Notes under the pieces: generated by a model
Seen by the model: the letters and a program-made list of their open reading frames with translations, nothing else
Database searches by the model: none
What the model was told of the DNA's origin: nothing
Position numbers and translations under genes: made by a program
In this document: positions 43,251 to 51,474 of the stretch, piece by piece
Numbering within the stretch: position 1 is the first letter of the stretch
How the letters are laid out: each line of letters opens with the position of its first letter
NCBI GenBank assembly: GCA_963573315.1
Contig: OY752142.1
Coordinates: 2,728,001-2,792,000, forward strand
Length of the DNA: 64,000 bases
From: Entomortierella parvispora
Taxonomy: Eukaryota > Mortierellomycota > Mortierellomycetes > Mortierellales > Mortierellaceae
Direction: 5' to 3'

Positions 43251-44019
43251 TGTTGCAAAAAAAAATACCAGGAAAGAGTCGTGGAATGAACTTCAAAGAG
43301 TGAATGGAGTTGCGAATGTCGAAATGGAAGGACGGAGGAAGTGAATGCCCCACCGAAAGGCCACCCCGCCTGTCCTTTTTATCTCACAAACGTTTCGTTC
43401 TCAAGAGGACTGAATGTGCTTTAACAAAAGAGGAGACGCGCCGCCTCATCCCAAAATAGACGAACACGCCTCGTTTCTTGACGTGCCCTCCTGAACTGAG
43501 TTATTGTCGATAACTTTGCTGTAGAGAAAAAAAGAAACCAGAGAGTTGGAAACCTTCCTCAACCCTCCGTTCAATTGGGCTGTCGTGTTTTGCTGCTCAT
43601 TATTCTTTGCTGGTTACTCTCCTAGAAGTCTCAGCGCCTGGTACTTCGCCACGGCCTCGTTGTTTCCTGCACGATCTTATCTGTGCAGAACCAAAATCGC
43701 GTTTTTCCATTTTCTGAGAGGTTATTAATAAACACGTCTATGTTGGGCAAGGGCGCGAACGAACAAGGAATAGGCGTAAAGCAATCATGTTCATTGACGA
43801 GGGAACTCACTTGTTGATGAACTACATGAAGACCAGGCAGTGCGCCGGTCAGTCAACTGATTGTAACTGCTACACGATTTCGAAAACCGCTCTATGGCTT
43901 TCTATGTTTTTTTTGTTGTTGTTTTGTTGGCATCGGAGAGATAAACATTGGAACATTGGCACCGTTTCGGGGAAGTGTTTATTGAGTCCTTTGACAACGT
44001 ATTTGCATGGTTCTCGCTT
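43251..44019. other. Intergenic between the two Cys-rich genes
   Basis: No gene is seen. It contains the promoter of the membrane paralogue and the 3' end of the soluble one, with an AT-richer stretch from about 43,500 to 44,000. Confidence 0.5.
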
Positions 44020-44520
44020 TTAGTAGTATTTTGATTGTTCTGAATAGGATGGAGGGGAAGAAGAGGAGGAGGCGAGTAGAGACGATGCTTCCGCCGACGC
44101 GTTCTTTGTTTTCTCCACTCGTCGTGACGATGTCTGAGGTGTTTGCTGTTGCGATTTCATGTTATGAAATCCGGAGCTCGATGCATTCGTCCCATAGTTC
44201 GGCCTTGTCATACTTGGCACCGCAATCGGTGGTGTTGCTGCTGTCGTCGATCCTTTGCTGCTGGAATCACTTCCACTCCACCAACAACAAAATATGGGAT
44301 CACGAAGATTGTTATGACAGCAGATCGTCCCATGATGGCAGCAACTACTATCGCTATCGTCACATCCTTCACACTCTATGCATATCGAATTGTGGCAACC
44401 CTCATTGCACAGCTCATTATTGTCGCACCCTTGACTATCCAGACAGTCGCTATTCGCACGAATTAGTTGACATGACAAAAAAAAAATGAAAAGCTGAGGG
44501 CGAACTTACCAATCATCCAT
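44020..44520 (-). CDS. Cysteine-rich soluble protein with PPxY motif, paralogue of the 41873-43250 gene
   Basis: A 146-aa protein, unrecognised. The model is complement(join(44020..44449, 44510..44520)). Exon 1 is 11 nt (ATG GAT GAT TG) with GTAAGT and a phase-2 intron (60 bp) splitting a cysteine codon, exactly as in the neighbouring gene. The first ~62 residues carry 14 cysteines ('MDDCDCLDSQGCDNNELC' at the start; 'CCHHGTICC' and 'DPIFCCWW' at the end), matching the neighbour's CC-x(6-8)-CC ending. The rest is Ser/Gln/Thr-rich and disordered. There is no membrane helix and no signal peptide. The C-terminus 'PPSYSEQSKYY' has a PPxY motif like the paralogue. Reading through the intron would instead give MSCQLIRANSD, which I consider an artefact. 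Confidence 0.75.
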
Positions 44521-44867
44521 AACTCAAGCGCGTGTTTTTGATAGGGAGACGGGATGTAGACCGAAAAGGACAGGGCGGATGTGGAAGATGGATGGAAATG
44601 AAATGAAGTATTCAACATTTCAACATTTACCGTTCATCCTACCTCGCCCCCAAAATACACAAACCATATTTTGTCGACTTTGCAGAATTGCAGGGCAACA
44701 GAGCAACTATGACCAGAACTTGAAGCGCGACAGACCGGAAACAACTCCATCGCTTGCTCTCTGTCGGCAACGGCCAAAAAGGAACAAGGGTGGGTCTCGC
44801 TCGTCTCACGGCGCAAAAAAGGCGCTTGGGGCAACCCAGGCTAGATCACAAAAAATGTAAAAGTGAA
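44521..44867. other. Intergenic up to tRNA-Met
   Basis: Promoter of the soluble Cys-rich gene, then the outer flank of the tRNA palindrome. No gene is seen. Confidence 0.5.
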
Positions 44868-45006
44868 TGCTCTCTGGCAGGTTCGAACTGTCGACCTTCA
44901 GATTATGAGACTGACGCTCTGCCAACTGAGCTAAGAAAGCTTCCAAGGTTGAAGTCTTTGAAATTCCGAACATTGCCATTCACACTAGAAATTTCAGAGT
45001 CACGTG
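44832..45006. repeat. Left arm of a 175-bp inverted repeat containing tRNA-Met
   Basis: This arm pairs with 45030..45083 plus 51354..51474 (54 + 121 = 175 bp) with two mismatches by my reading. The spacer is 45007..45029. Before the retroelement inserted, the two arms and spacer formed one continuous palindrome of about 373 bp. Confidence 0.9.
44868..44940 (-). tRNA. tRNA-Met (CAT), left copy
   Basis: A 73-nt elongator-type methionine tRNA. The acceptor stem GCTTTCT/AGAGAGC, D-arm 'TAGCTCAGTTGGCAGAGC' (A box), anticodon loop with CAT, and T-arm 'GGTTCGAA'-type B box (read as GTTCGAACC) are all present. There is no intron. Runs of T downstream (reading minus) serve as Pol III terminators. Identical to the right copy at 51366. 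Confidence 0.95.
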
Positions 45007-45029
45007 TAAACTATGGACTTTAGAATAAT

Positions 45030-45083
45030 CACGTGACTCTGAAATTTCTAGTGTGAATGGCGATGTTCGGAATTTCAAAGACT
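45030..45083. repeat. Inner part of right arm of the tRNA palindrome
   Basis: These 54 bp are complementary to 44953..45006 with one mismatch. The segment ends in AGACT, the retroelement target-site duplication, and the arm resumes at 51354. Confidence 0.9.
45079..45083. repeat. Target-site duplication (left copy)
   Basis: AGACT abuts the outer LTR start (45084). The same pentamer follows the far LTR at 51349-51353. Confidence 0.85.
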
Positions 45084-45550
45084 TGTCGTATAAACGCGCT
45101 GCTTTGTTATGTACGGCTGTATTTACAAGAGTGCTTGGATCTTCAGGAGAATCGACGTATTCTGTCAAGCAAGGAGGGAAAGATATCGGCATCAGAAGAT
45201 CTGTATTGAGTTATATCAAATAGTGCTACGGAAGAGTTACCTGTCAAGCAAGGAGGGAAAGATATCGGCATCAGAAGATGCCGATCCATCCTTGCGGACC
45301 AGGTCTACTTATAGAGGCTATCTGCTAAATCTACAAATCTACCAACTCATAGTCTGAGTCGTCGGTTGTCAGCGGGTCTGATGAACTGCTGACGTATCCG
45401 CTGACAAGACCGCTGACAGGCTCCCAATAGCTGTCAGCGTCTGCATGAAAGTAGACGCCATGGGCCTCCGGGCCTAGAGCGCGACGGGTCCGGGCGGAGA
45501 AGGTTGGTGGCGCTCGACTGCGGGGGTTAAAAGTGGTCGGATTTACGACA
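45084..45550 (-). repeat. Extra LTR in tandem with the element's 3' LTR
   Basis: 467 bp, TGTCGTA...TACGACA, same length as the other two LTRs. By eye it differs from the 50882 copy at one base. It is joined to the next LTR by only three bases (GAC). Confidence 0.92.
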
Positions 45551-45553
45551 GAC

Positions 45554-46020
45554 TGTCGTATAAACGCGCTGCTTTGTTATGTACGGCTGTATTTACAAGA
45601 GTGCTTGGATCTTCAGGAGAATCGACGTATTCTGTCAAGCAAGGAGGGAAAGATATCGGCATCAGAAGATCTGTATGGAGTTATATCAAATAGTGCTACG
45701 GAAGAGTTACCTGTCAAGCAAGGAGGGAAAGATATCGGCATCAGAAGATGCCGATCCATCCTTGCGGACCAGGTCTACTTATAGAGGCTATCTGCTAAAT
45801 CTACAATTCTACCAACTCATAGTCTGAGTCGTCGGTTGTCAGCGGGTCTGATGAACTGCTGACGTATCCGCTGACAAGACCGCTGACAGGCTCCCAATAG
45901 CTGTCAGCGTCTGCATGAAAGTAGACGCCATGGGCCTCCGGGCCTAGAGCGCGACGGGTCCGGGCGGAGAAGGTTGGTGGCGCTCGACTGCGGGGGTTAA
46001 AAGTGGTCGGATTTACGACA
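45554..46020 (-). repeat. 3' LTR of the Ty3/Gypsy element
   Basis: 467 bp. It abuts the polypurine tract (GGGGGG read on the minus strand) at 46021. The end of the downstream open frame (to 45801) lies inside this LTR. Confidence 0.92.
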
Positions 46021-46445
46021 CCCCCCGACTTAGATTCAAGTCGTCCGCGACTTGATACGGCGAGGGTGTGAGTGGCCATTTGAGGGCGACGTCTTTGACC
46101 ACTGCGACGTGAAGGCAAGGCCGAAGCGGCTAGGGCGGCTCGGTAAGTACGGGCGGCATCTTCGGCAGAACCCATCATAGGTGGTTCATATGATGTAGAC
46201 TGGGCACGACGTGCAAGGTAACGTTCATTTTCGGTACGAAGTCGTAGGCTTTCGGCAACTCGTTGTTCTTCGTCCGAGGTCAGGACAGGGGCTGGGGTAC
46301 CATCATCGGTGTTGTCGTGAAAGTCCTCCATAGTATGCTTGGTTTTAGCGAACCAAGCACGGACGGCCGTTTCGCCATTGGGAAGGAAGGCTTTCTTAAG
46401 ACGGTCTTGATGGACAAGGTCGACTTTAACTTCGCCATCACCCAT
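45801..46445 (-). pseudogene. Frame-shifted C-terminal extension of the retroelement polyprotein
   Basis: A 214-codon frame beginning at an ATG (46445), overlapping the end of the pol frame by 166 nt in the -1 frame and ending inside the LTR. Its start ('GEVKVDLVHQDRLKKAFLP') reads like the tail of a Ty3/Gypsy integrase, where one expects it directly after 'TPLSTYQL' of the main frame. The simplest reading is a one-base loss in an A run near 46446. A programmed -1 shift or a separate ORF is possible, though no canonical slippery heptamer is visible. The distal part is Ser/Arg-rich and acidic. Confidence 0.6.
46021..46027 (-). other. Polypurine tract of the retroelement
   Basis: On the minus strand, CGGGGGG directly precedes the LTR start TGTCGTA. 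This is the expected plus-strand priming site. Confidence 0.6.
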
Positions 46446-49400
46446 CTTAATTGATAGGTTGAAAGAGGAGTGACGCGTACGACCTCAAGGGGGCCATACC
46501 ATCTGGGCTGCAACTTGGTTCGACCAAAATTCTTAACAAGGACGAAATCTCCGACTGCGAACATGTCCTCTGTGATATTGTGAGTGTCTTCGTGTCGAGC
46601 AACCATGTCGTCGGCGGCTGCTTGTTGTGTTTGTAAGTGTTTTTCGCGAAGGGCGTCGATTTCACGAAAGGTCTTCTTCCTGTATTCAACTGCATCATTC
46701 TCATTCTGAAAGTCAAATAGAAATGGGCGGACCGGATCTTGGGGCAGACGAGGTTCAATGCCATAAACCAGCTGAAAGGGGCTAACATGGGTCCGTTGAG
46801 AGATATGGACACGGCAGGCATAAAGGCTCTGGTGAAGGTACTGGTCCCAGCTGTGAATGTGAGTACCCACGTACTTGTTGAGCATGTGTCCAATTATTCC
46901 GTTAAGTCGTTCACACTTTCCGTTTGATCGAGGGTGATATGCAGAGGTGGTTTGGTGTTTGACATGTAATCGATCCAGGTAACGTTGGAGTACATTCGAC
47001 ATAAAGTTGGCTCCACGATCGCTAACGATCTCACTAGGGCATCCAAACTGGAGGAAAATTTCTTCATAAAGGAAGACGGCGACAGCCTCTGCCGTTGCGT
47101 CGGGCAGAGCTCGAGCGATTGGCCAATTGGTGGCGTAGTCAATCGCAGTGATGATCCATCGGTTGCCATTCTTAGTGAGGGGCAAACGACCAATAAAGTC
47201 AATACCCCAACGTTCAAAAGGGCGTGCCGGCGCTAAGGGATGCAGAGGGGCGACGGATCTATCACCGGCGGGCTTGACAAGTTGGCAAGGCTTGCATTCA
47301 CGGACCATCAATTTGATGTCTGAACGAAGGGTGGGCCACCACATACGAGTTTTCGCCAGCTCGTAGGTGCCCAGTTCACCAAGGTGTCCAAGGTCGGTAT
47401 GGAGGTCAATAAGACGATCCATTCTTTCGGCATAGGGAACAAACGGCACTTGAATTCCATCGACGTCATAAAGGAGCTCATCGTCAACGATAGAAAATCG
47501 CTGAGCTTCTTTGCGAACCTTTTTCTTGATGTCCCCGTCGGTATGTGGGGGAAAGGAGCTATCGTCCAAAAAGGCGGGAACGAGAAGGGGCCAATCCCAA
47601 ACATCCAAGTGTCTAGGGGGCACACTGACTAAGTTCATTTCCATACGTGAAAGGGCGTCTGCGGCAATGTTTGTGGCACCAGTCTTGTATTGGATCGACA
47701 GATTGTATGGGGCGAGGAATTCGGCCCATCGGGTCATACGTTGGCTCAGATGAGGTTGAGTCAACAAAAAGCGGAGGCTGGCATGGTCGGTGAATACCAG
47801 GGTTGCCTCGGCTCCAAGAATATAGGGGCGCCAGGCTCGACAAGCGTGAACTATCGCCAATAGTTCTTTCTCATGGACCGGGTAGTTGCGTTCGGCAGGC
47901 TTTAATTTACGCGACTCGTAAGCGACAGGATAACGGATACCATCCTTAACTTGATACAAAATGGCGGCGGTGGCATCACCTGAGGAATCACAGTCAATCT
48001 CATAGGGTAGAGATGGGTCTCCGAGAGCCAAAGCTACGTTATCTTCGGAAACTTTCAGGAGCAACTCACGGGCTGTGTCAAAGGAGAGTTGCTGGGCCGG
48101 ACCCCATGTGGCAAGAGGTCGGGTCTTGTTCTTATCTTGGCCAGGTCCATCGGCTAGGAGACTGGTGAGAGGGATAATAGTGTGGGCGTGATTCTTGAGG
48201 AACCGTCGAAAGTAATTCATGAATCCAATAAAGCGTCGAAGCTGTTGTACGTTCTTAGGGACAGGCCAGTCTCGTAGAACCTGGACCTTGGCGGGATCCA
48301 CTTTGATTCCATCGCGACTAATTACATGACCGACAAAGGAGATCTGAAAAAGTCCAAAGGCGCACTTGCTTCTTTTGAGGTGCAATCCATTAAGCTTGAG
48401 GATTTCAAACGTCTGACGGAGATGTTCAAGGTGTTCTTCAAAGGTTTTTGAGTAGATAAGAATGTCGTCCAAGTAAATGATCACAAATTGATCCAAATGC
48501 TGACGGAACAGGGCATTCATAAATCCTTGAAAGGAGGCGGGGGCGTTGGTGAGTCCAAACGCCATGACTCGGAACTCATAATGACCATAACGGGTGGCAA
48601 ATGCAGTCTTGGGGATATCCTTTTCGGCAATTCGCAATTGATAATAACCTTGTTGTAGGTCCATCTTCGAATAGAAAGCGGCACCTTGGAGACGGTCTAA
48701 AAGTTCTTCCAAGATCGGCAAGGGGTACTTGTTTTTTATCGTTAAGGCGTTGAGGCCACGATAATCAACACAAAGACGCATCGATCCGTCTTTTTTCTTG
48801 ACAAACAATACCGGGGCGGCCCAAGGTGATGAGGACGGCTGAATATATCCGAGGCGCAAGAGTTCGTCTAGTTGCTCTCTCAGGATCTTTAACTCACTGG
48901 GTGACATCTTGTACATCTTCTTAACAACGGGCGGGGCATCGCCGGTTGGAATCTGGTGGTCAAACTCGGGTCTGGCAGGCGGCATCTCTTGAAGGGGTGC
49001 AAATACATCGGCGGCGTATTCATCCAGTAATTCGTCTAACTGGGCCTGTTGAGCGAGGGACAATTCAGGGTTTGTTTCGGCAGGTTGACTTCCTTGGTCA
49101 GGCAGTGACGTGTGCATGACATAAATGATTCCAGCTTCCACAGCATCGTCGGCAGTGAGAGCATGGGCAAACTTTTGGGCGTCGAATTGAAGGTTTGCGA
49201 GTTGAGGTTTGCTTTCGTCGGGCAAGGGAACAGATTGTGGTCTCGATTTGGCTAGGACTTCGCACTTGTGTCCGTTAAATTTCCAGATGACAGAGTATCG
49301 CTCCCAATTGATTTGGGGATGGAAGCAGAGCATCCAAGGAATTCCAATAAAAAAGTCATAGACGAGTTCGCGGATAACAGTGGCAGTGAAAGCACATTCC

Positions 49401-50827
49401 ATTTTGCCAATGGTCAACCGGAGGTCGACTTCGCCGATGGCCTGAGCGCTCAGATCATTACTGTGCGCGGTCTTAATGGGGACGGGATCCGTGACTTTGG
49501 TTTCGCGAAGGATCATTTTGGAACAAAATCTTCGAATGGTGTCAAGAGCATGCTCGGAAATGGTGTTAACGTTGGCGCCATTATCGAAAAGAGCTTCGAA
49601 GGGAAGACCAGCGACGTGAACAGGAAGGACCATCAGGGGGCAGGCTTGCGGATTAAACTGTTGCGGGGTTACCATAGTCATATTGAGCGCGGGTTTCTGT
49701 TGGCGTGGTGTACGGTTTTTGAAAGGGCCCGTCTGGCCAGGTCTGAGAGAGTTACAGTCTCGTCGTCGGTGTCCGGGTTGGCCACATTTATAGCAGACTT
49801 GCGGCTTGGTGCATTGGGCGGCGAGATGACCGACTATACCACAGTTACGGCAGGTTAATTCAAGGTTATTAACCAATGGATGAGTGTCAACATCCATATC
49901 CATGGGTCCAGGGCGATGACCGGTTTGAGCTTCGACAGTGCTAGCACGGCGGTGGGCTTGAGTATAAAAGCCCGTACTGGGGGATCCATAGATGCGAGGG
50001 TTTGTAGCGTAGTTAGGTTGGAATCGGAATGGGTGAGGACGTGTAGGTGGGAACTGTTGATGTGCTTGATAAATACGTTGTTGCGCAGAAGCAGAAGTTA
50101 GGCTGAACTGCAGCTTCATATTAGAACGGACTTCACAGAATCGACGGACATCTTCCCAGGTCTTGACTTCTTTTTCGATCAGGAAGTCGTGGAGGAACTT
50201 GGGACATCGTGTACGGAACATGTGGACCTTTTCGCCTTCGGTTAACTTGTTCAATAGGGGCAGGGCTGCAAACTGGAACTTCTGGAAGAAGGTCGTGGGA
50301 GTGTCACCTCTTTCCCAGACGGCCTTATCCAAATCGTCTCGTAGCGAATCTTCGGCATCGGGGGAACCATACTGCATCAGGAAAGCTTGTTTAAAAGTTT
50401 CCCAATCACGACTTTGTGTGGTGTGACGGTAGTTCAAACCCCAAATGTTGGCAGGTAGACGCATCTTGGCGATGGCCGCGAGAGTCTTCTTGTCTTCATA
50501 GATCTCGTTGAGTTCGGCTGCTGCTTCGATTTGTTCAATCCAGGTTCGTGCTTCAAGAGGGGTAGTTCCGGGTGCACCTGAGAACGTGGGCGTGTCGGAG
50601 GTGTGGCTGTTACGGCCTCTTCGTCTTGGGGGATCACTACGGTGACTTCGCATGTCTTCATCTTCGTCATAGTCAGAGGGTTGAGCTGGAGGGGGAAACT
50701 GGGGAGGGATAGGCGAGACACCGAATAAGTTGGCTTGATGAGAGGTTCTGAGCCCCATGGAGGAGGCCGGGCGACGGAGGGGGTCAAGACGTTGACCATC
50801 TCGAGGGGGAGAGCTATCGACTGGCAT
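46280..50827 (-). CDS. Ty3/Gypsy gag-pol polyprotein
   Basis: 1515 codons in one uninterrupted frame from the ATG at 50827. Gag: capsid-like 'TWIEQIEAAAELN' and 'DDLDKAVWERGDTPTTFFQK', then two CCHC knuckles ('CRNCGIVGHLAAQC', 'CYKCGQPGHRRRDC', about 326-358). Protease: 'ALFDNGANVNTIS' at about 412-424, where the usual D-S/T-G has Asn. RT: 'RLCVDYRGLNALTIKNKYPL' and 'FVIIYLDDILIYS' (YLDD at about 785-788). RNase H: 'YEIDCDSSGDATAAILY'. Integrase: HHCC zinc finger ('HTDLGHLGELGTYELAK', 'CKPCQL') and a DDE core ('WGIDFIGRLP', 'IVSDRGANF', 'NGKCERLNG'). The last ~55 residues look frame-shifted relative to the family. Confidence 0.92.
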   Translation of the reverse strand: MPVDSSPPRDGQRLDPLRRPASSMGLRTSHQANLFGVSPIPPQFPPPAQPSDYDEDEDMRSHRSDPPRRRGRNSHTSDTPTFSGAPGTTPLEARTWIEQIEAAAELNEIYEDKKTLAAIAKMRLPANIWGLNYRHTTQSRDWETFKQAFLMQYGSPDAEDSLRDDLDKAVWERGDTPTTFFQKFQFAALPLLNKLTEGEKVHMFRTRCPKFLHDFLIEKEVKTWEDVRRFCEVRSNMKLQFSLTSASAQQRIYQAHQQFPPTRPHPFRFQPNYATNPRIYGSPSTGFYTQAHRRASTVEAQTGHRPGPMDMDVDTHPLVNNLELTCRNCGIVGHLAAQCTKPQVCYKCGQPGHRRRDCNSLRPGQTGPFKNRTPRQQKPALNMTMVTPQQFNPQACPLMVLPVHVAGLPFEALFDNGANVNTISEHALDTIRRFCSKMILRETKVTDPVPIKTAHSNDLSAQAIGEVDLRLTIGKMECAFTATVIRELVYDFFIGIPWMLCFHPQINWERYSVIWKFNGHKCEVLAKSRPQSVPLPDESKPQLANLQFDAQKFAHALTADDAVEAGIIYVMHTSLPDQGSQPAETNPELSLAQQAQLDELLDEYAADVFAPLQEMPPARPEFDHQIPTGDAPPVVKKMYKMSPSELKILREQLDELLRLGYIQPSSSPWAAPVLFVKKKDGSMRLCVDYRGLNALTIKNKYPLPILEELLDRLQGAAFYSKMDLQQGYYQLRIAEKDIPKTAFATRYGHYEFRVMAFGLTNAPASFQGFMNALFRQHLDQFVIIYLDDILIYSKTFEEHLEHLRQTFEILKLNGLHLKRSKCAFGLFQISFVGHVISRDGIKVDPAKVQVLRDWPVPKNVQQLRRFIGFMNYFRRFLKNHAHTIIPLTSLLADGPGQDKNKTRPLATWGPAQQLSFDTARELLLKVSEDNVALALGDPSLPYEIDCDSSGDATAAILYQVKDGIRYPVAYESRKLKPAERNYPVHEKELLAIVHACRAWRPYILGAEATLVFTDHASLRFLLTQPHLSQRMTRWAEFLAPYNLSIQYKTGATNIAADALSRMEMNLVSVPPRHLDVWDWPLLVPAFLDDSSFPPHTDGDIKKKVRKEAQRFSIVDDELLYDVDGIQVPFVPYAERMDRLIDLHTDLGHLGELGTYELAKTRMWWPTLRSDIKLMVRECKPCQLVKPAGDRSVAPLHPLAPARPFERWGIDFIGRLPLTKNGNRWIITAIDYATNWPIARALPDATAEAVAVFLYEEIFLQFGCPSEIVSDRGANFMSNVLQRYLDRLHVKHQTTSAYHPRSNGKCERLNGIIGHMLNKYVGTHIHSWDQYLHQSLYACRVHISQRTHVSPFQLVYGIEPRLPQDPVRPFLFDFQNENDAVEYRKKTFREIDALREKHLQTQQAAADDMVARHEDTHNITEDMFAVGDFVLVKNFGRTKLQPRWYGPLEVVRVTPLSTYQLRWVMAKLKSTLSIKTVLRKPSFPMAKRPSVLGSLKPSILWRTFTTTPMMVPQPLS

Positions 50828-50862
50828 GTTGTATCGTGTTTGGATTTGGGTGGGACAAAGAA

Positions 50863-50877
50863 CGACCTTTGCTACCA
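50863..50877 (-). other. Primer-binding site
   Basis: TGGTAGCAAAGG on the minus strand starts four bases inside the 5' LTR. It is complementary to a tRNA 3' end CCUUUGCUACCA, close to eukaryotic initiator tRNA-Met. Identity of the primer is inferred. Confidence 0.6.
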
Positions 50878-50881
50878 ATTT

Positions 50882-51348
50882 TGTCGTATAAACGCGCTGC
50901 TTTGTTATGTACGGCTGTATTTACAAGAGTGCTTGGATCTTCAGGAGAATCGACGTATTCTGTCAAGCAAGGAGGGAAAGATATCGGCATCAGAAGATCT
51001 GTATTGAGTTATATCAAATAGTGCTACGGAAGAGTTACCTGTCAAGCAAGGAGGGAAAGATATCGGCATCAGAAGATGCCGATCCATCCTTGCGGACCAG
51101 GTCTACTTATAGAGGCTATCTGCTAAATCTACAATTCTACCAACTCATAGTCTGAGTCGTCGGTTGTCAGCGGGTCTGATGAACTGCTGACGTATCCGCT
51201 GACAAGACCGCTGACAGGCTCCCAATAGCTGTCAGCGTCTGCATGAAAGTAGACGCCATGGGCCTCCGGGCCTAGAGCGCGACGGGTCCGGGCGGAGAAG
51301 GTTGGTGGCGCTCGACTGCGGGGGTTAAAAGTGGTCGGATTTACGACA
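50882..51348 (-). repeat. 5' LTR of the Ty3/Gypsy element
   Basis: 467 bp with 7-bp terminal inverted repeats TGTCGTA/TACGACA. By eye it differs from the 3' LTR at one position. Confidence 0.92.
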
Positions 51349-51353
51349 AGACT
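51349..51353. repeat. Target-site duplication (right copy)
   Basis: AGACT, spanning positions -17 to -13 relative to the mature tRNA 5' end at 51366. Confidence 0.85.
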
Positions 51354-51474
51354 TCAACCTTGGAAGCTTTCTTAGCTCAGTTGGCAGAGCGTCAGTCTCA
51401 TAATCTGAAGGTCGACAGTTCGAACCTGCCAGAGAGCATTCACTTTTACATTTTTTGTGATCTGGCCTGGGTTG
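51354..51474. repeat. Outer part of right arm of the tRNA palindrome
   Basis: These 121 bp are complementary to 44832..44952 with one mismatch. They hold the right tRNA-Met copy and its 3' T runs. Confidence 0.88.
51366..51438 (+). tRNA. tRNA-Met (CAT), right copy
   Basis: 73 nt, identical to the left copy and pointing the opposite way. TTTT and TTTTTT runs follow within 25 bp. The retroelement sits at its Pol III start region. Confidence 0.95.

Larger units (their letters stand above)
45084..51348 (-). mobile_element. Ty3/Gypsy LTR retrotransposon with duplicated 3' LTR, inserted at tRNA-Met
   Basis: A minus-strand element: 5' LTR 50882..51348, primer site, gag-pol ORF, polypurine tract, 3' LTR 45554..46020, then a second LTR 45084..45550. 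The 5-bp duplication AGACT flanks the whole composite. LTRs differ by about one base in 467, so insertion was recent. The right edge is 17 bp upstream of the mature 5' end of the tRNA-Met gene at 51366, the placement known for yeast Ty3, which integrates at Pol III start sites. The internal domain order (protease, RT, RNase H, integrase) is that of Ty3/Gypsy. Confidence 0.93.

Noticed and set aside
49268-49858. 196-codon plus-strand frame inside the retroelement.
   Set aside because: It is antisense to gag-pol, which has clear domain matches on the other strand.
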